Part shown: in pieces, positions 15,359-22,644 of the stretch
How positions within the stretch are numbered: the stretch's first letter is position 1
Layout of the letters: each line of letters opens with the position of its first letter
NCBI GenBank assembly: GCA_910584605.1
Contig: CAJUAW010000016.1
Span: 1 to 30,968 of the forward strand
From: an uncultured Oscillospiraceae bacterium
GTDB taxonomy: Bacteria > Bacillota_A > Clostridia > Oscillospirales > Oscillospiraceae
Direction of reading: 5' to 3'
Length of the DNA: 30,968 nt
Translations under genes and position numbers: made by a program
Notes under the pieces: model-generated
What the model was told of the DNA's origin: nothing
Databases searched by the model: none
Seen by the model: only the letters and a program-made list of their open reading frames with translations

Positions 15359-16603
15359 ATGGATTGGCTGTTTCCTGCCGCGCTGGCCCTGACGGGCACA
15401 TTTGGAGTTTTGATGGGGCTTTGGGGCCTGTGGTATTTGGCGGCTGGCCTGGCCTGTGTACGGAAGCCGGCGGACTACGGCTTCCATCCGCCCCGAACCC
15501 GGTTCGCTGTCCTGATCGCCGCCCGGAATGAGGAGCTGGTCATCGGCTCTCTGATCAACAGTCTGCTCACCCAGGACTATCCGGCGGAGCTGTATGACAT
15601 CTGGGTCCTCCCCAACAACTGCACCGACAACACCGCCCGGGCGGCGGAGCAGTTTGGGGCCAAGGTGCTGGAGTGCACTGTGCCGGTGAAGAGCAAAGGG
15701 GAGGTTCTCCACTTTGCCTACAACCGGCTCCGGGGCCGGCAGTACGATGCCTGGCTGGTCTTCGACGCGGACAACGTGGTGGACCGCAGCTTTCTGGCGG
15801 AGATGAACAACGCCCGGCTGGCCGGAGCTCAGGCGGCTCAGGGCTACCGGGACAGCAAAAATCCCTACGACACCGCCGTGTCCGGCTGCTCCTCTATCTA
15901 CTACTGGATGATGGACCGCTTCCACAACGGAGGCAAGGCGGGGCTGGGGGTGTCCGCGATGATCGGGGGCACCGGCTTTATGGTCACCCAGAGGCTGCTG
16001 GACAAGCTGGGCGGCTGGCACACCGAAACCATCAGCGAGGACCTGGAAATCACCGCCCAGGCCGTTCTGGCGGGGGAGAAGGTGGCCTATGTGCCGAAAG
16101 CGGTCACCTATGACGAGCAGCCCCTCACCTGGGAGCAGTCCATGAAGCAGCGCCGCCGCTGGACCAGCGGCACCCTTCAGGTGGCCCAGCGGTTCCTGCC
16201 CCTTCTGGGGGAGGCTCAGTCCCGCCGGCCCCGGCTGACGCTGCTGGACTTTGAGTTTACCCTTCTGATGCCCGCCTACCAGCTGGCCGCCCTGGCAGGA
16301 CTGGCCGGAGCCGCCCTCACCTCCGCGCTGGGCGGACGGACTGTTCTGCAATCCCTGGTCCTGGCCCTGGTGGGAATCTTCGGCAATCTCGCTTGGGCCG
16401 CCCTCACCGCCACAGCTGCCGCCGGGATCGTGCTCACCCTGGAGGGCAAGTGGGACCGCCGCCTGTGGAAGGGCCTGGCCGCCTACTGGCTGTTCCTCCT
16501 CACCTGGCTGCCCATCACCGCGGCCAGCTTTTGGAAGAAAACCACCGTCTGGGAGGAGATCCGCCACACCCGCGCGATGGTCCCCCAGCTGCCGGAGCGA
16601 TAA
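15359..16603 (+). CDS. Membrane-bound glycosyltransferase family 2
   Basis: A 414-residue processive-type GT2 enzyme. An N-terminal hydrophobic helix (about residues 2-32) precedes the cytoplasmic GT-A domain: FAVLIAARNEE nucleotide-sugar binding start, DADN (136-139) metal/nucleotide site, SED (226-228) acceptor/base site, and QRRRW (264-268). Three or so C-terminal membrane helices follow (about 300-395). This architecture resembles hyaluronan/cellulose/PNAG synthases and other beta-glycan or glycolipid synthases. The sugar and acceptor cannot be told. The start ATG 15359 follows GAGAGGAGG. It is transcribed alone and ends at a GC-rich hairpin. The 311 bases upstream hold the opuC leader on the other strand and no clear promoter of its own. 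Confidence 0.9.
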   Translation: MDWLFPAALALTGTFGVLMGLWGLWYLAAGLACVRKPADYGFHPPRTRFAVLIAARNEELVIGSLINSLLTQDYPAELYDIWVLPNNCTDNTARAAEQFGAKVLECTVPVKSKGEVLHFAYNRLRGRQYDAWLVFDADNVVDRSFLAEMNNARLAGAQAAQGYRDSKNPYDTAVSGCSSIYYWMMDRFHNGGKAGLGVSAMIGGTGFMVTQRLLDKLGGWHTETISEDLEITAQAVLAGEKVAYVPKAVTYDEQPLTWEQSMKQRRRWTSGTLQVAQRFLPLLGEAQSRRPRLTLLDFEFTLLMPAYQLAALAGLAGAALTSALGGRTVLQSLVLALVGIFGNLAWAALTATAAAGIVLTLEGKWDRRLWKGLAAYWLFLLTWLPITAASFWKKTTVWEEIRHTRAMVPQLPER

Positions 16604-16609
16604 AGTACA

Positions 16610-16642
16610 GACCGCCGCCCCAACACAGGGGCGGCGGTCGTT
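16610..16642. terminator. Terminator hairpin between converging glycosyltransferase and flavodiiron genes
   Basis: A perfect 12-base-pair stem, GACCGCCGCCCC (16610-16621) with GGGGCGGCGGTC (16628-16639), has a 6-base loop between the two converging stop codons. The T-tract is weak on both sides (GTTCT on the plus strand). Confidence 0.65.
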
Positions 16643-16645
16643 CTA

Positions 16646-17995
16646 TCACTGTACCGGCTCAAAGTCGGAGGCGGGGCGGCGGCAGATGGGGCAGACGTAG
16701 TCCTCGGGCAGGGTGTCGCTCTCATAGATAAAGCCGCAGATCTTGCAGATAAAGCCCTTGGGCCTGGGGGCCTCCTCCTGGATGGGGGCGGGTTCCTCTC
16801 CCTTGACCGAGGCGGCCAGGGCCTGAGCCAGAGCCTCCAGCTCGGCCTCCTGGCCGGGGGCCAGGGCGGACTTCAGGGTGATGGGGGCCTCCAGCAGCTC
16901 GATGTTCTTCATCCCGTTCAGGATCTCGGCCATCAGCTTGCCGCTGGCGGGGGCCCAGGAGCCGTTTTGGATGAGGGCCGCTTTGCGGTTCTGCAGATTG
17001 TGGTGGGCCAGATCCCGAAGCAGGTGCTCCATGGGATCAAAGACGCCGTTGTTGTAGGTGGGGGCGGCGAAGACGATGTGGCTGTACTTGAAGCAGTCGG
17101 ACAGCACATAGGAGTAGTGGGTGACGGAGACGTCGTGCATCTGGACGGGGACCCCAAGCTCGGCCAGACGGCAGGCCAGGATGTTGGCGGCCGTCTCGGT
17201 GTGGCCGTAGATGGAGGCGAAGGGGATGACGGCCCCCTGGACCTCCGGCTCGTAGGAGGCCCATTTCACGTAGCGGTCGATGATCTGCGAAAAATCCTTG
17301 CGCCACACGGGGCCGTGGAGGGGGCAGATCATCTGGATGTCCAGCTTGGAGGCTTTGCCCAGCAGGGCCATCACCTGGGGGCCGTACTTGCCCACGATGT
17401 TGGTGTAGTACCGGCGGGCCTCGTCCAGCCAGTCCCGCTCCCAGTCCACCTCGTCAGCGAAGAGAATGCCGTTCAGCGCGCCGAAGGAGCCGAAGCCGTC
17501 GGCGGAGAAGAGGATCTTGTCGGTGGAATCGTAGCTGACCACCACCTCGGGCCAGTGGACCATGGGGGCGGCCACAAAGGTAAAGTTGTGGCGGCCGGTG
17601 GACAGGGTGTCCCCCTCGCCCACCAGGATGGCCCCCTTGGGGTCGGTGGCGTGGAACTGGCGGATCATGTTGATGGCCTTGCCATTGCAGACGATGCGGG
17701 CCTCAGGGTGGCGGAGCATCAGGTCGCCCAGGGTGGCGGCGTGGTCGGGCTCCATGTGGTGGACAAAGATATAGTCCAGCTTCCGGCCGTCCAAGGCGTG
17801 CTCCAGGTTCTCCAGGAATTGCGTCTGAACAGACCGGTCCACCGTGTCGAAGAGGACCGTCTTCTCGTCCAGCAGCAGGTAGGAGTTGTAGGACATCCCT
17901 CGGGGGACGGGGTGGGCGGCCTCAAAGATGGGGTGCTGGCGGTCGTTGGCGCCAATCCAGATCAGGTCTTCCGTGACCTTACGGGTACAGTACAT
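16646..17995 (-). CDS. Flavodiiron protein with C-terminal rubredoxin (FprA family)
   Basis: Cytoplasmic reductase that removes O2 (to water) and/or NO (to N2O) in anaerobes, with electrons passing from rubredoxin via FMN to a di-iron site. The 449 residues are three domains in order: metallo-beta-lactamase-like di-iron domain with ligands H80-x-E82-x-D84-H85, a later His in APMVHWPE, an Asp in FSADGFG and a His in PLHGPVW; a flavodoxin domain opening with FASIYGHTETAA; and a rubredoxin domain (about 414-449) with CKIC (417-420) and CPIC (435-438). The fused rubredoxin means one protein carries two of the redox carriers. The start is ATG 17995, after GCGAGG; a start 25 codons upstream is unsupported by a ribosome binding site. 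Divergent from trmD. Confidence 0.96.
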   Translation of the reverse strand: MYCTRKVTEDLIWIGANDRQHPIFEAAHPVPRGMSYNSYLLLDEKTVLFDTVDRSVQTQFLENLEHALDGRKLDYIFVHHMEPDHAATLGDLMLRHPEARIVCNGKAINMIRQFHATDPKGAILVGEGDTLSTGRHNFTFVAAPMVHWPEVVVSYDSTDKILFSADGFGSFGALNGILFADEVDWERDWLDEARRYYTNIVGKYGPQVMALLGKASKLDIQMICPLHGPVWRKDFSQIIDRYVKWASYEPEVQGAVIPFASIYGHTETAANILACRLAELGVPVQMHDVSVTHYSYVLSDCFKYSHIVFAAPTYNNGVFDPMEHLLRDLAHHNLQNRKAALIQNGSWAPASGKLMAEILNGMKNIELLEAPITLKSALAPGQEAELEALAQALAASVKGEEPAPIQEEAPRPKGFICKICGFIYESDTLPEDYVCPICRRPASDFEPVQ

Positions 17996-18035
17996 AGAAA
18001 AACCTCGCTTTCGTGCAGAAATTTTATCGCCCCAT

Positions 18036-18044
18036 ATCATAGCA
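18036..18044 (-). promoter_or_regulatory. Probable extended -10 promoter of the flavodiiron gene
   Basis: On the minus strand TGC-TATGAT forms an extended -10 element about 41 bases upstream of ATG 17995. No good -35 box lies at the standard distance, which is tolerated with an extended -10. Confidence 0.45.
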
Positions 18045-18111
18045 TATTTTCCTTCAAAATGCGATAACAATTTGTGAACGGCGGAAAATTTTCCAGTTTG
18101 TTGGGAATCTG

Positions 18112-18140
18112 TTGAAAAGAAGGGACGAATCCCGTATAAT
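18112..18140 (+). promoter_or_regulatory. Sigma-A promoter of trmD
   Basis: TTGAAA (18112-18117) and TATAAT (18135-18140) are separated by 17 bases. The 5' leader to ATG 18172 would be about 25 bases. Confidence 0.85.
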
Positions 18141-18171
18141 ATAGCCTGAACAATCAGAAAGGCGGGCGAAC

Positions 18172-18921
18172 ATGTACCGTATTGATATTATGACATTATT
18201 CCCTGATGTGGTGGGAGATATGCTGTGCGAATCCGTTCTGGGCCGGGGCCAGGAGCGGGGGTATATCCGGGTGGAGTGCCATCAGATCCGGGACTACACC
18301 GTAAACAAGCAGAAGCAGGTGGACGACTATCCCTACGGCGGGGGCCGGGGAGCGGTGATGCAGGCCGACCCGCTGTTCCGTTGCTGGGAGTACATCTGTC
18401 AGGAGGCGGGGGAGCGGGTACATACCATCTACATGTCCCCGGCGGGCAAGACCTTTACCCAGTCGGACGCCCGGCGCTTGAAGGACGATTACCAGCGGCT
18501 CATCCTGGTCTGCGGCCACTATGAGGGCATCGACGAGCGGTTCATCGAGGAGTGCGTGGACGAGGAAATTTCCCTGGGCGACTTTGTCATGACCGGCGGC
18601 GAGATCCCTGCCATGGCGGTGGCCGACGCGGTGTGCCGTCTGGTGCCCGGGGTGCTGTCCGACCCCTCCTGCTATGAGAACGAGAGCCACTGGAACGGCG
18701 CTCTGGAGGCCCCCCAGTATTCCCGTCCCGAGGTCTGGCACGGCCGGGCGGTGCCCCCCATCCTCCTGTCGGGCAACCACGCCAAGGTGGACCAGTGGCG
18801 GCGGAAGCAGTCCATCCTCCGCACCAGACAGCGCCGGCCCGACCTGTATGAAAAGCTGGACCTGTCCTCCAGGGAGGACCAGAAGCTGTTAAAGGAGCTG
18901 GAGGAAGGGGATGCTCTATGA
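18172..18921 (+). CDS. trmD: tRNA (guanine(37)-N1)-methyltransferase
   Basis: Methylates G37 next to the anticodon using S-adenosylmethionine, preventing +1 frameshifts. The 249-residue length is normal. The sequence opens with the diagnostic IDIMTLFP and continues with YPYGGGRGAVMQADPL, LVCGHYEGIDERF and the trefoil-knot SAM loop GDFVMTGGEIPAM; the catalytic Asp of this family lies in the C-terminal-side linker. ATG 18172 follows AAAGGCGGG. In many bacteria trmD lies between rimM and rplS. Here it has its own promoter and is followed, with a 4-base ATGA overlap, by an unrecognised membrane protein. Confidence 0.98.
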   Translation: MYRIDIMTLFPDVVGDMLCESVLGRGQERGYIRVECHQIRDYTVNKQKQVDDYPYGGGRGAVMQADPLFRCWEYICQEAGERVHTIYMSPAGKTFTQSDARRLKDDYQRLILVCGHYEGIDERFIEECVDEEISLGDFVMTGGEIPAMAVADAVCRLVPGVLSDPSCYENESHWNGALEAPQYSRPEVWHGRAVPPILLSGNHAKVDQWRRKQSILRTRQRRPDLYEKLDLSSREDQKLLKELEEGDAL

Positions 18922-19490
18922 AGCGGGAACAAGGAAGGGGACTGCTTGTGCTGCTCCTGGCTGCGGGACTGATCCTCGGCAGCGGCATCCTTGTGTACTG
19001 CGTGTGGCGAGACCCGAACGTTGCAGTTGCCATAGGCATGTTGTGGACCGTCGGAGCGGTGACTTTCTGGGTATCTGACGCATTCGTGCTTCGATTTGCG
19101 CCGGGACGTATGGTTCAAAGGCGCATCGACCGGGCGATTCAGGGGAAATGGAGCAGCTGTCTCAGCCCTTACAACGGCAGCGGCCAGCTGCTGGAGGAGT
19201 ATCAGAACGAACCAGAGGAGGCCGAAGAGAACGATTTTGATCCCTGTCTGGTCACGTTGACAGGGCGGGAAACGCTCCACCGGCTGACCCTCTTGATCCG
19301 AGCGGCGGATGTTCAGCGGCTGGAGCTGAGGGAGGGGGACAGGGTGCTGCTCATTCTGTCCGGCTTGACGAAAGGGGTATTCCTGCTTGGGACGCTGAAC
19401 CATATCGAAGAGGATGGGGAGAAGTGCAAGGCCAGTGTGACCCTCTGGAAAGGACTGATCTGTGACCGAGAGCGGGAAGTTTTTCTGTGA
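18918..19490 (+). CDS. Hypothetical membrane protein overlapping trmD
   Basis: The 190-residue protein has two N-terminal transmembrane helices (about residues 8-28 and 35-58), then a basic segment and a C-terminal soluble domain of about 110 residues with an acidic patch (EEYQNEPEEAEEND). The C-terminal part alternates hydrophobic and polar residues in a beta-rich manner and has two cysteines. The first helix could be taken for a signal peptide, but the second helix argues for a membrane anchor. No family is recognised. Its ATG overlaps the trmD stop (ATGA), so translation is coupled. GGAAGGGGATG in the trmD tail is a plausible ribosome binding site. No terminator is seen after it, and the next promoter (degV) starts 24 bases downstream. 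Confidence 0.8.
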   Translation: MKREQGRGLLVLLLAAGLILGSGILVYCVWRDPNVAVAIGMLWTVGAVTFWVSDAFVLRFAPGRMVQRRIDRAIQGKWSSCLSPYNGSGQLLEEYQNEPEEAEENDFDPCLVTLTGRETLHRLTLLIRAADVQRLELREGDRVLLILSGLTKGVFLLGTLNHIEEDGEKCKASVTLWKGLICDREREVFL

Positions 19491-19513
19491 CCGTCCGATT
19501 TTCTGATTTTCCC

Positions 19514-19542
19514 TTTACATCTCTCAAAAGATATGGTAAACT
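19514..19542 (+). promoter_or_regulatory. Sigma-A promoter of the degV gene
   Basis: TTTACA (19514-19519) and TAAACT (19537-19542) have a 17-base spacer. The leader before ATG 19589 is about 40 bases. Confidence 0.7.
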
Positions 19543-19588
19543 TATTGGTGAAATCTAATTTAAAAGACCACGTCTGGAGATGAAATAT

Positions 19589-20422
19589 ATGAGTTTCAAA
19601 ATTGTAGTGGACAGCTGCTGCGACCTGACCCCCGCCATGCTGAAGGACCCGGCCTTTGTGAAGGTGCCGCTGACCATCTTTTCCAATGGCAGCACGTTCG
19701 TTGACGACGAAACCTTCGACCAGGCCGACCTGCTGTGGTCCATGCGCCAGAGCGAGGACGCCCCCTCCACCGCCTGCCCCTCTCCTCAGAGTTATCTGGA
19801 CGCCTTCCGGGGGGTGGACGACGTGTATGTGGTGACCCTGTCCGCGCTGCTCAGCGGCTCCCACAACAGCGCCGAGCAGGCCCGCCTCCTGCTGGAGGAG
19901 GAGGCCCCCCAGGCCAACGTCCATGTGTTCAACTCCTGCTCCGCCGCCGCTGGGGAGCTGCTGGTGGCCATGGCCATCCACCGGCTGGCCTCCGCCGGGA
20001 TGCCCTTCAAGCGGGTGGTGACCGAGGTGGAGCAGTTCATCTACCAGATGCGGACTATGTTTGTGCTGGAATCCCTGGAAAACCTGCGAAAAAACGGCCG
20101 GCTCACCAAGCTCCAGGCGGTGATCACCGGGGCGCTGAAGATTAAGCTGTTTATGGGCGCCACCCCCGAAGGGGAGATTTGCAAGCTGGGCCAGGCCCTC
20201 ACCATCAAGCAGGCCCTGACCAAGATGGTGGACAAGATCGCCGCCGACGCCGGTCATGTGGGCCGCACCCTGGCCATCTGCCACTGCAACTGTCTGGACC
20301 GGGCCTTTCAGGTAAAGGCCATGGTGGAGGCCAAGTGCAAATTTGCCCACATCATCATCACCGAGGCCGGCGGCATCACCAGCGTCTACGCCTACGACGG
20401 CGGGATCGTGGTGGCCTATTGA
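19589..20422 (+). CDS. DegV family fatty-acid-binding protein
   Basis: A 277-residue soluble protein of the DegV/FakB family, which binds a fatty acid and presents it to the FakA kinase. It opens with KIVVDSCCDL, has the fatty-acid-site motif TACPSPQSYLDAF, then TLSALLSGSHNSA and a second lobe with ENLRKNGRL. No fakA gene lies in the window, so coupling to FakA is inferred from the family. A second ATG three codons downstream of the first is taken as start: GGAG (19576-19579) is 9 bases before it but abuts the first ATG at 19580. Own promoter and terminator; monocistronic. Confidence 0.93.
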   Translation: MSFKIVVDSCCDLTPAMLKDPAFVKVPLTIFSNGSTFVDDETFDQADLLWSMRQSEDAPSTACPSPQSYLDAFRGVDDVYVVTLSALLSGSHNSAEQARLLLEEEAPQANVHVFNSCSAAAGELLVAMAIHRLASAGMPFKRVVTEVEQFIYQMRTMFVLESLENLRKNGRLTKLQAVITGALKIKLFMGATPEGEICKLGQALTIKQALTKMVDKIAADAGHVGRTLAICHCNCLDRAFQVKAMVEAKCKFAHIIITEAGGITSVYAYDGGIVVAY

Positions 20423-20448
20423 CAAAACTGCCAGTTTGTGCCCATAAT
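20419..20448 (+). promoter_or_regulatory. Probable promoter of the HD-domain gene, overlapping the degV stop codon
   Basis: TTGACA (20419-20424) contains the degV stop TGA. CATAAT (20443-20448) follows after 18 bases. The start of transcription would be near 20455, inside the left arm of the degV terminator. Confidence 0.6.
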
Positions 20449-20480
20449 AAGAGGATGGTTGTTCCATCCTCTTTATTTTA
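20449..20480 (+). terminator. Intrinsic terminator of degV
   Basis: AAGAGGATGG (20449-20458) pairs with CCATCCTCTT (20464-20473) around TTGTT, followed by TATTTTA. It lies 27 bases after the degV stop. Confidence 0.8.
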
Positions 20481-20499
20481 TCACCAGGAGGAATTCGTT

Positions 20500-21081
20500 A
20501 TGTCGATGAACCGCGGGCAGGCATGGGACCTGCTGACCAAATACAACAAAGAGCCGTTCCATCTGCGCCACGCCATCACGGTGGAGCATGTCATGGGCTG
20601 GTACGCCCGGGAGCTGGGCTATGGGGAGGAGGCGGACTTCTGGTCCATTGTGGGTCTGCTCCACGACCTGGACTTTGAGATGTGGCCCGAGGAGCACTGC
20701 GAGAAGTCCCAGGAGCTGATGCGGGAGGCCGGAGTGGAGGAAGCCGTCATCCGGGCCACCGCCAGCCACGGCTGGGGCCTGCGGGTGGACATCAAGCCGG
20801 AGCACGAGATGGAGAAGGTGCTCTACGCCAGCGACGAGCTCACCGGCCTGATCGGTGCGGCGGCCCTGATGCGGCCCTCCAGGAGCGTGGCGGATATGGA
20901 GCTGAAATCCCTGAAGAAGAAGTTCAAGGACAAGAAATTCGCCGCCGGCTGCTCCCGAGATGTAATCGCCAACGGAGCGGAGCTGCTGGGCTGGGAGCTG
21001 GACAAGCTGCTGGATATGACCCTTAAGGCCATGCAGGCCGAGGAGACGGCCATCGAGGAGGCCGTAGCGACGCTGGGCTAA
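20500..21081 (+). CDS. HD-domain protein (HDIG type)
   Basis: A 193-residue soluble protein with an HD metal-dependent phosphohydrolase fold. Metal ligands visible are His30, the His55-Asp56 pair in GLLHDLDFE, a later His in ATASHGW, and an Asp in YASDELTG, so the active site looks complete. It resembles the small clostridial 'HDIG domain' proteins; the substrate (possibly a nucleotide or phosphorylated metabolite) is unknown. The start ATG 20500 follows CCAGGAGG. A longer open frame running back into degV is rejected, because the promoter and terminator lie between. Confidence 0.88.
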   Translation: MSMNRGQAWDLLTKYNKEPFHLRHAITVEHVMGWYARELGYGEEADFWSIVGLLHDLDFEMWPEEHCEKSQELMREAGVEEAVIRATASHGWGLRVDIKPEHEMEKVLYASDELTGLIGAAALMRPSRSVADMELKSLKKKFKDKKFAAGCSRDVIANGAELLGWELDKLLDMTLKAMQAEETAIEEAVATLG

Positions 21082-21098
21082 AAAATGCGCTCCAAGGG

Positions 21099-21127
21099 TT
21101 GCAAACAGGACAAAACAGTGATATAAT
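21099..21127 (+). promoter_or_regulatory. Sigma-A promoter of the yebC gene
   Basis: TTGCAA (21099-21104) and TATAAT (21122-21127) are separated by 17 bases, ahead of GAGGGGGA and ATG 21163. Confidence 0.8.
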
Positions 21128-21162
21128 ACCACCGCTTATTACACAAGAGGGGGAACATTTTC

Positions 21163-21891
21163 ATGTCCGGACATTCCAAGTGGCACAACATACAAAAAAC
21201 CAAGGGGGCGGCGGACGCCAAGCGCTCCCAGATTTTTACCAAGATCGCCCGTGAGATGATCGTGGCGGTAAAGACCGGCGGCAGCGGCGATCCGGCCAAC
21301 AACTCCCGTCTGGCCACCGTCATCGCCAAGGCCAAGGCGGCCAATATGCCCAACGACAACATCAAGCGCACCATCGACAAGGCGCTGGGTTCCGGCAACA
21401 CCGACAGTTTTGAGAATGTGGTCTATGAGGGCTACGGCCCCAACGGCGTGGCGGTCATCGTGGAGGCCCTCACGGACAACCGCAACCGTACCGCGCCCGA
21501 GGTCCGCCACCTGCTGGATAAATACGGAAAGGGCCTGGGGGCCACCGGCTGTGTGTCCTGGTCCTTTGATAAAAAGGGCGTCATTGTCATTGAGTCGGAG
21601 GACCTGGACGAGGACACCGTCATGATGGATGCGCTGGATGCCGGGGCCGACGACATGCAGGCCGACGGCGAGGTCTTTGAGGTCTACACCGATCCGGATT
21701 CCTTCACCGCCGTCACCGAGGCCCTGGAGGCCAAGGGCTACACCTTCCTGGAGGCCGGAGTGCAGATGGTGCCCCAGAACTACGTCAAGCTCACCGACGA
21801 GACTGACATCAAAAACATGGAAAAGCTGATTGACTTCCTGGAGGAGAACGACGACGTGCAGAACGTCTACCACAACTGGGACCAGGAGTAA
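21163..21891 (+). CDS. YebC/PmpR (TACO1-type) family protein
   Basis: A 242-residue member of the YebC family, described both as DNA-binding transcriptional regulators and as ribosome-associated factors that help translation through proline stretches. The N-terminal SGHSKWHNIQ and KG..DAKR..IFTK motif is intact, followed by MPNDNIKR and YEGYGP(N)GVA, and a C-terminal segment MVPQNYVKLT. Length is normal. It is not the neighbour of ruvC here, unlike in many proteobacteria. Own promoter and terminator; monocistronic. Confidence 0.96.
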   Translation: MSGHSKWHNIQKTKGAADAKRSQIFTKIAREMIVAVKTGGSGDPANNSRLATVIAKAKAANMPNDNIKRTIDKALGSGNTDSFENVVYEGYGPNGVAVIVEALTDNRNRTAPEVRHLLDKYGKGLGATGCVSWSFDKKGVIVIESEDLDEDTVMMDALDAGADDMQADGEVFEVYTDPDSFTAVTEALEAKGYTFLEAGVQMVPQNYVKLTDETDIKNMEKLIDFLEENDDVQNVYHNWDQE

Positions 21892-21897
21892 GAACAC

Positions 21898-21931
21898 AGA
21901 CCGTTGCCCGACTGGACGGCGGTCTTTTTTA
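21898..21931 (+). terminator. Intrinsic terminator of the yebC gene
   Basis: AGACCG (21898-21903) pairs with CGGTCT at the right end (21920-21925). The stem extends inwards through two U-G pairs, and TTTTTT follows. It starts 6 bases after the stop codon. Confidence 0.8.
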
Positions 21932-21959
21932 TCAAAGCAGAAATGAGGATTGTTATGAA

Positions 21960-22565
21960 TTGAAGCTGAAACCGATATCCTGCATGATGGCGGCGCTGAG
22001 CAGTGCGTTTCTGGCCTTCGGGCTATACCATGTCCACTCCTTCTCTGGGGTGACAGAGGGGGGCGTGCTGGGCATGACGCTGCTGCTGGAGCACTGGCTG
22101 AAAATCTCTCCGGCGGTGTCCGGCTTTATCATGAACGCCTTGTGCTACGCCATGGGCTGGAAGCTGCTGGGACGGGAGTTTATCGGTTACTCCGCCCTGG
22201 CGTCGCTGGGCTTTTCCGCGGCCTACAAGGTGTTTGAGCAGTTCCCGCCCCTGTGGCCTCAGCTGGCGGAGATGCCCCTGGCGGCGTCGTTGTTGGGCGC
22301 GGTGTTTGTGGGCGTGGGAGCAGGGGTGTGTGTCCGGGTGGGAGGGGCCACCGGCGGGGATGATGCCCTAGCCATGTGCGTCTCCCATGTGACGCATTGG
22401 GATATCCAGTGGGTCTATCTGCTGTCTGACTTTTCCGTGCTGGCGCTGTCTGTCAGCTATATCCCGCTGCGGCGCATCGGCTGGTCTGTGCTGACGGTGG
22501 TCCTGTCTGGCCAGATCATCGGCTTGATCCAGAAAATCGAGCTGCCCCGTGAGAGGACGGCCTGA
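21960..22565 (+). CDS. YitT-like integral membrane protein (short form)
   Basis: The 201-residue protein has five or so hydrophobic segments and Gly-rich turns (VTEGGVLGMTLLLE, CYAMGWKLLGREF, GGATGGDDALA), which resemble the membrane domain of the YitT family. It lacks the C-terminal DUF2179 domain that most YitT proteins carry. Transport function is suspected for the family but not shown. The only usable start is TTG 21960, 10 bases after TGAGGA. The ATG at 21955 is better spaced but hits TGA after two codons; one extra base there would give an in-frame ATG start beginning M-K-L-K-L. No promoter is evident in the 28 bases after the preceding terminator. Confidence 0.8.
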   Translation: MKLKPISCMMAALSSAFLAFGLYHVHSFSGVTEGGVLGMTLLLEHWLKISPAVSGFIMNALCYAMGWKLLGREFIGYSALASLGFSAAYKVFEQFPPLWPQLAEMPLAASLLGAVFVGVGAGVCVRVGGATGGDDALAMCVSHVTHWDIQWVYLLSDFSVLALSVSYIPLRRIGWSVLTVVLSGQIIGLIQKIELPRERTA

Positions 22566-22644
22566 AAAATATTTCCAAAAATGCTCTTATTTCCCTCCCT
22601 GTTTTGGTCGATATCAATACATATGAAATGAGGAGGGGAGTTCT

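Noticed and set aside
16967..18067. 366-codon plus-strand open frame opposite the flavodiiron gene
   Set aside because: Antisense shadow. The minus-strand reading has complete di-iron ligands and rubredoxin cysteines.
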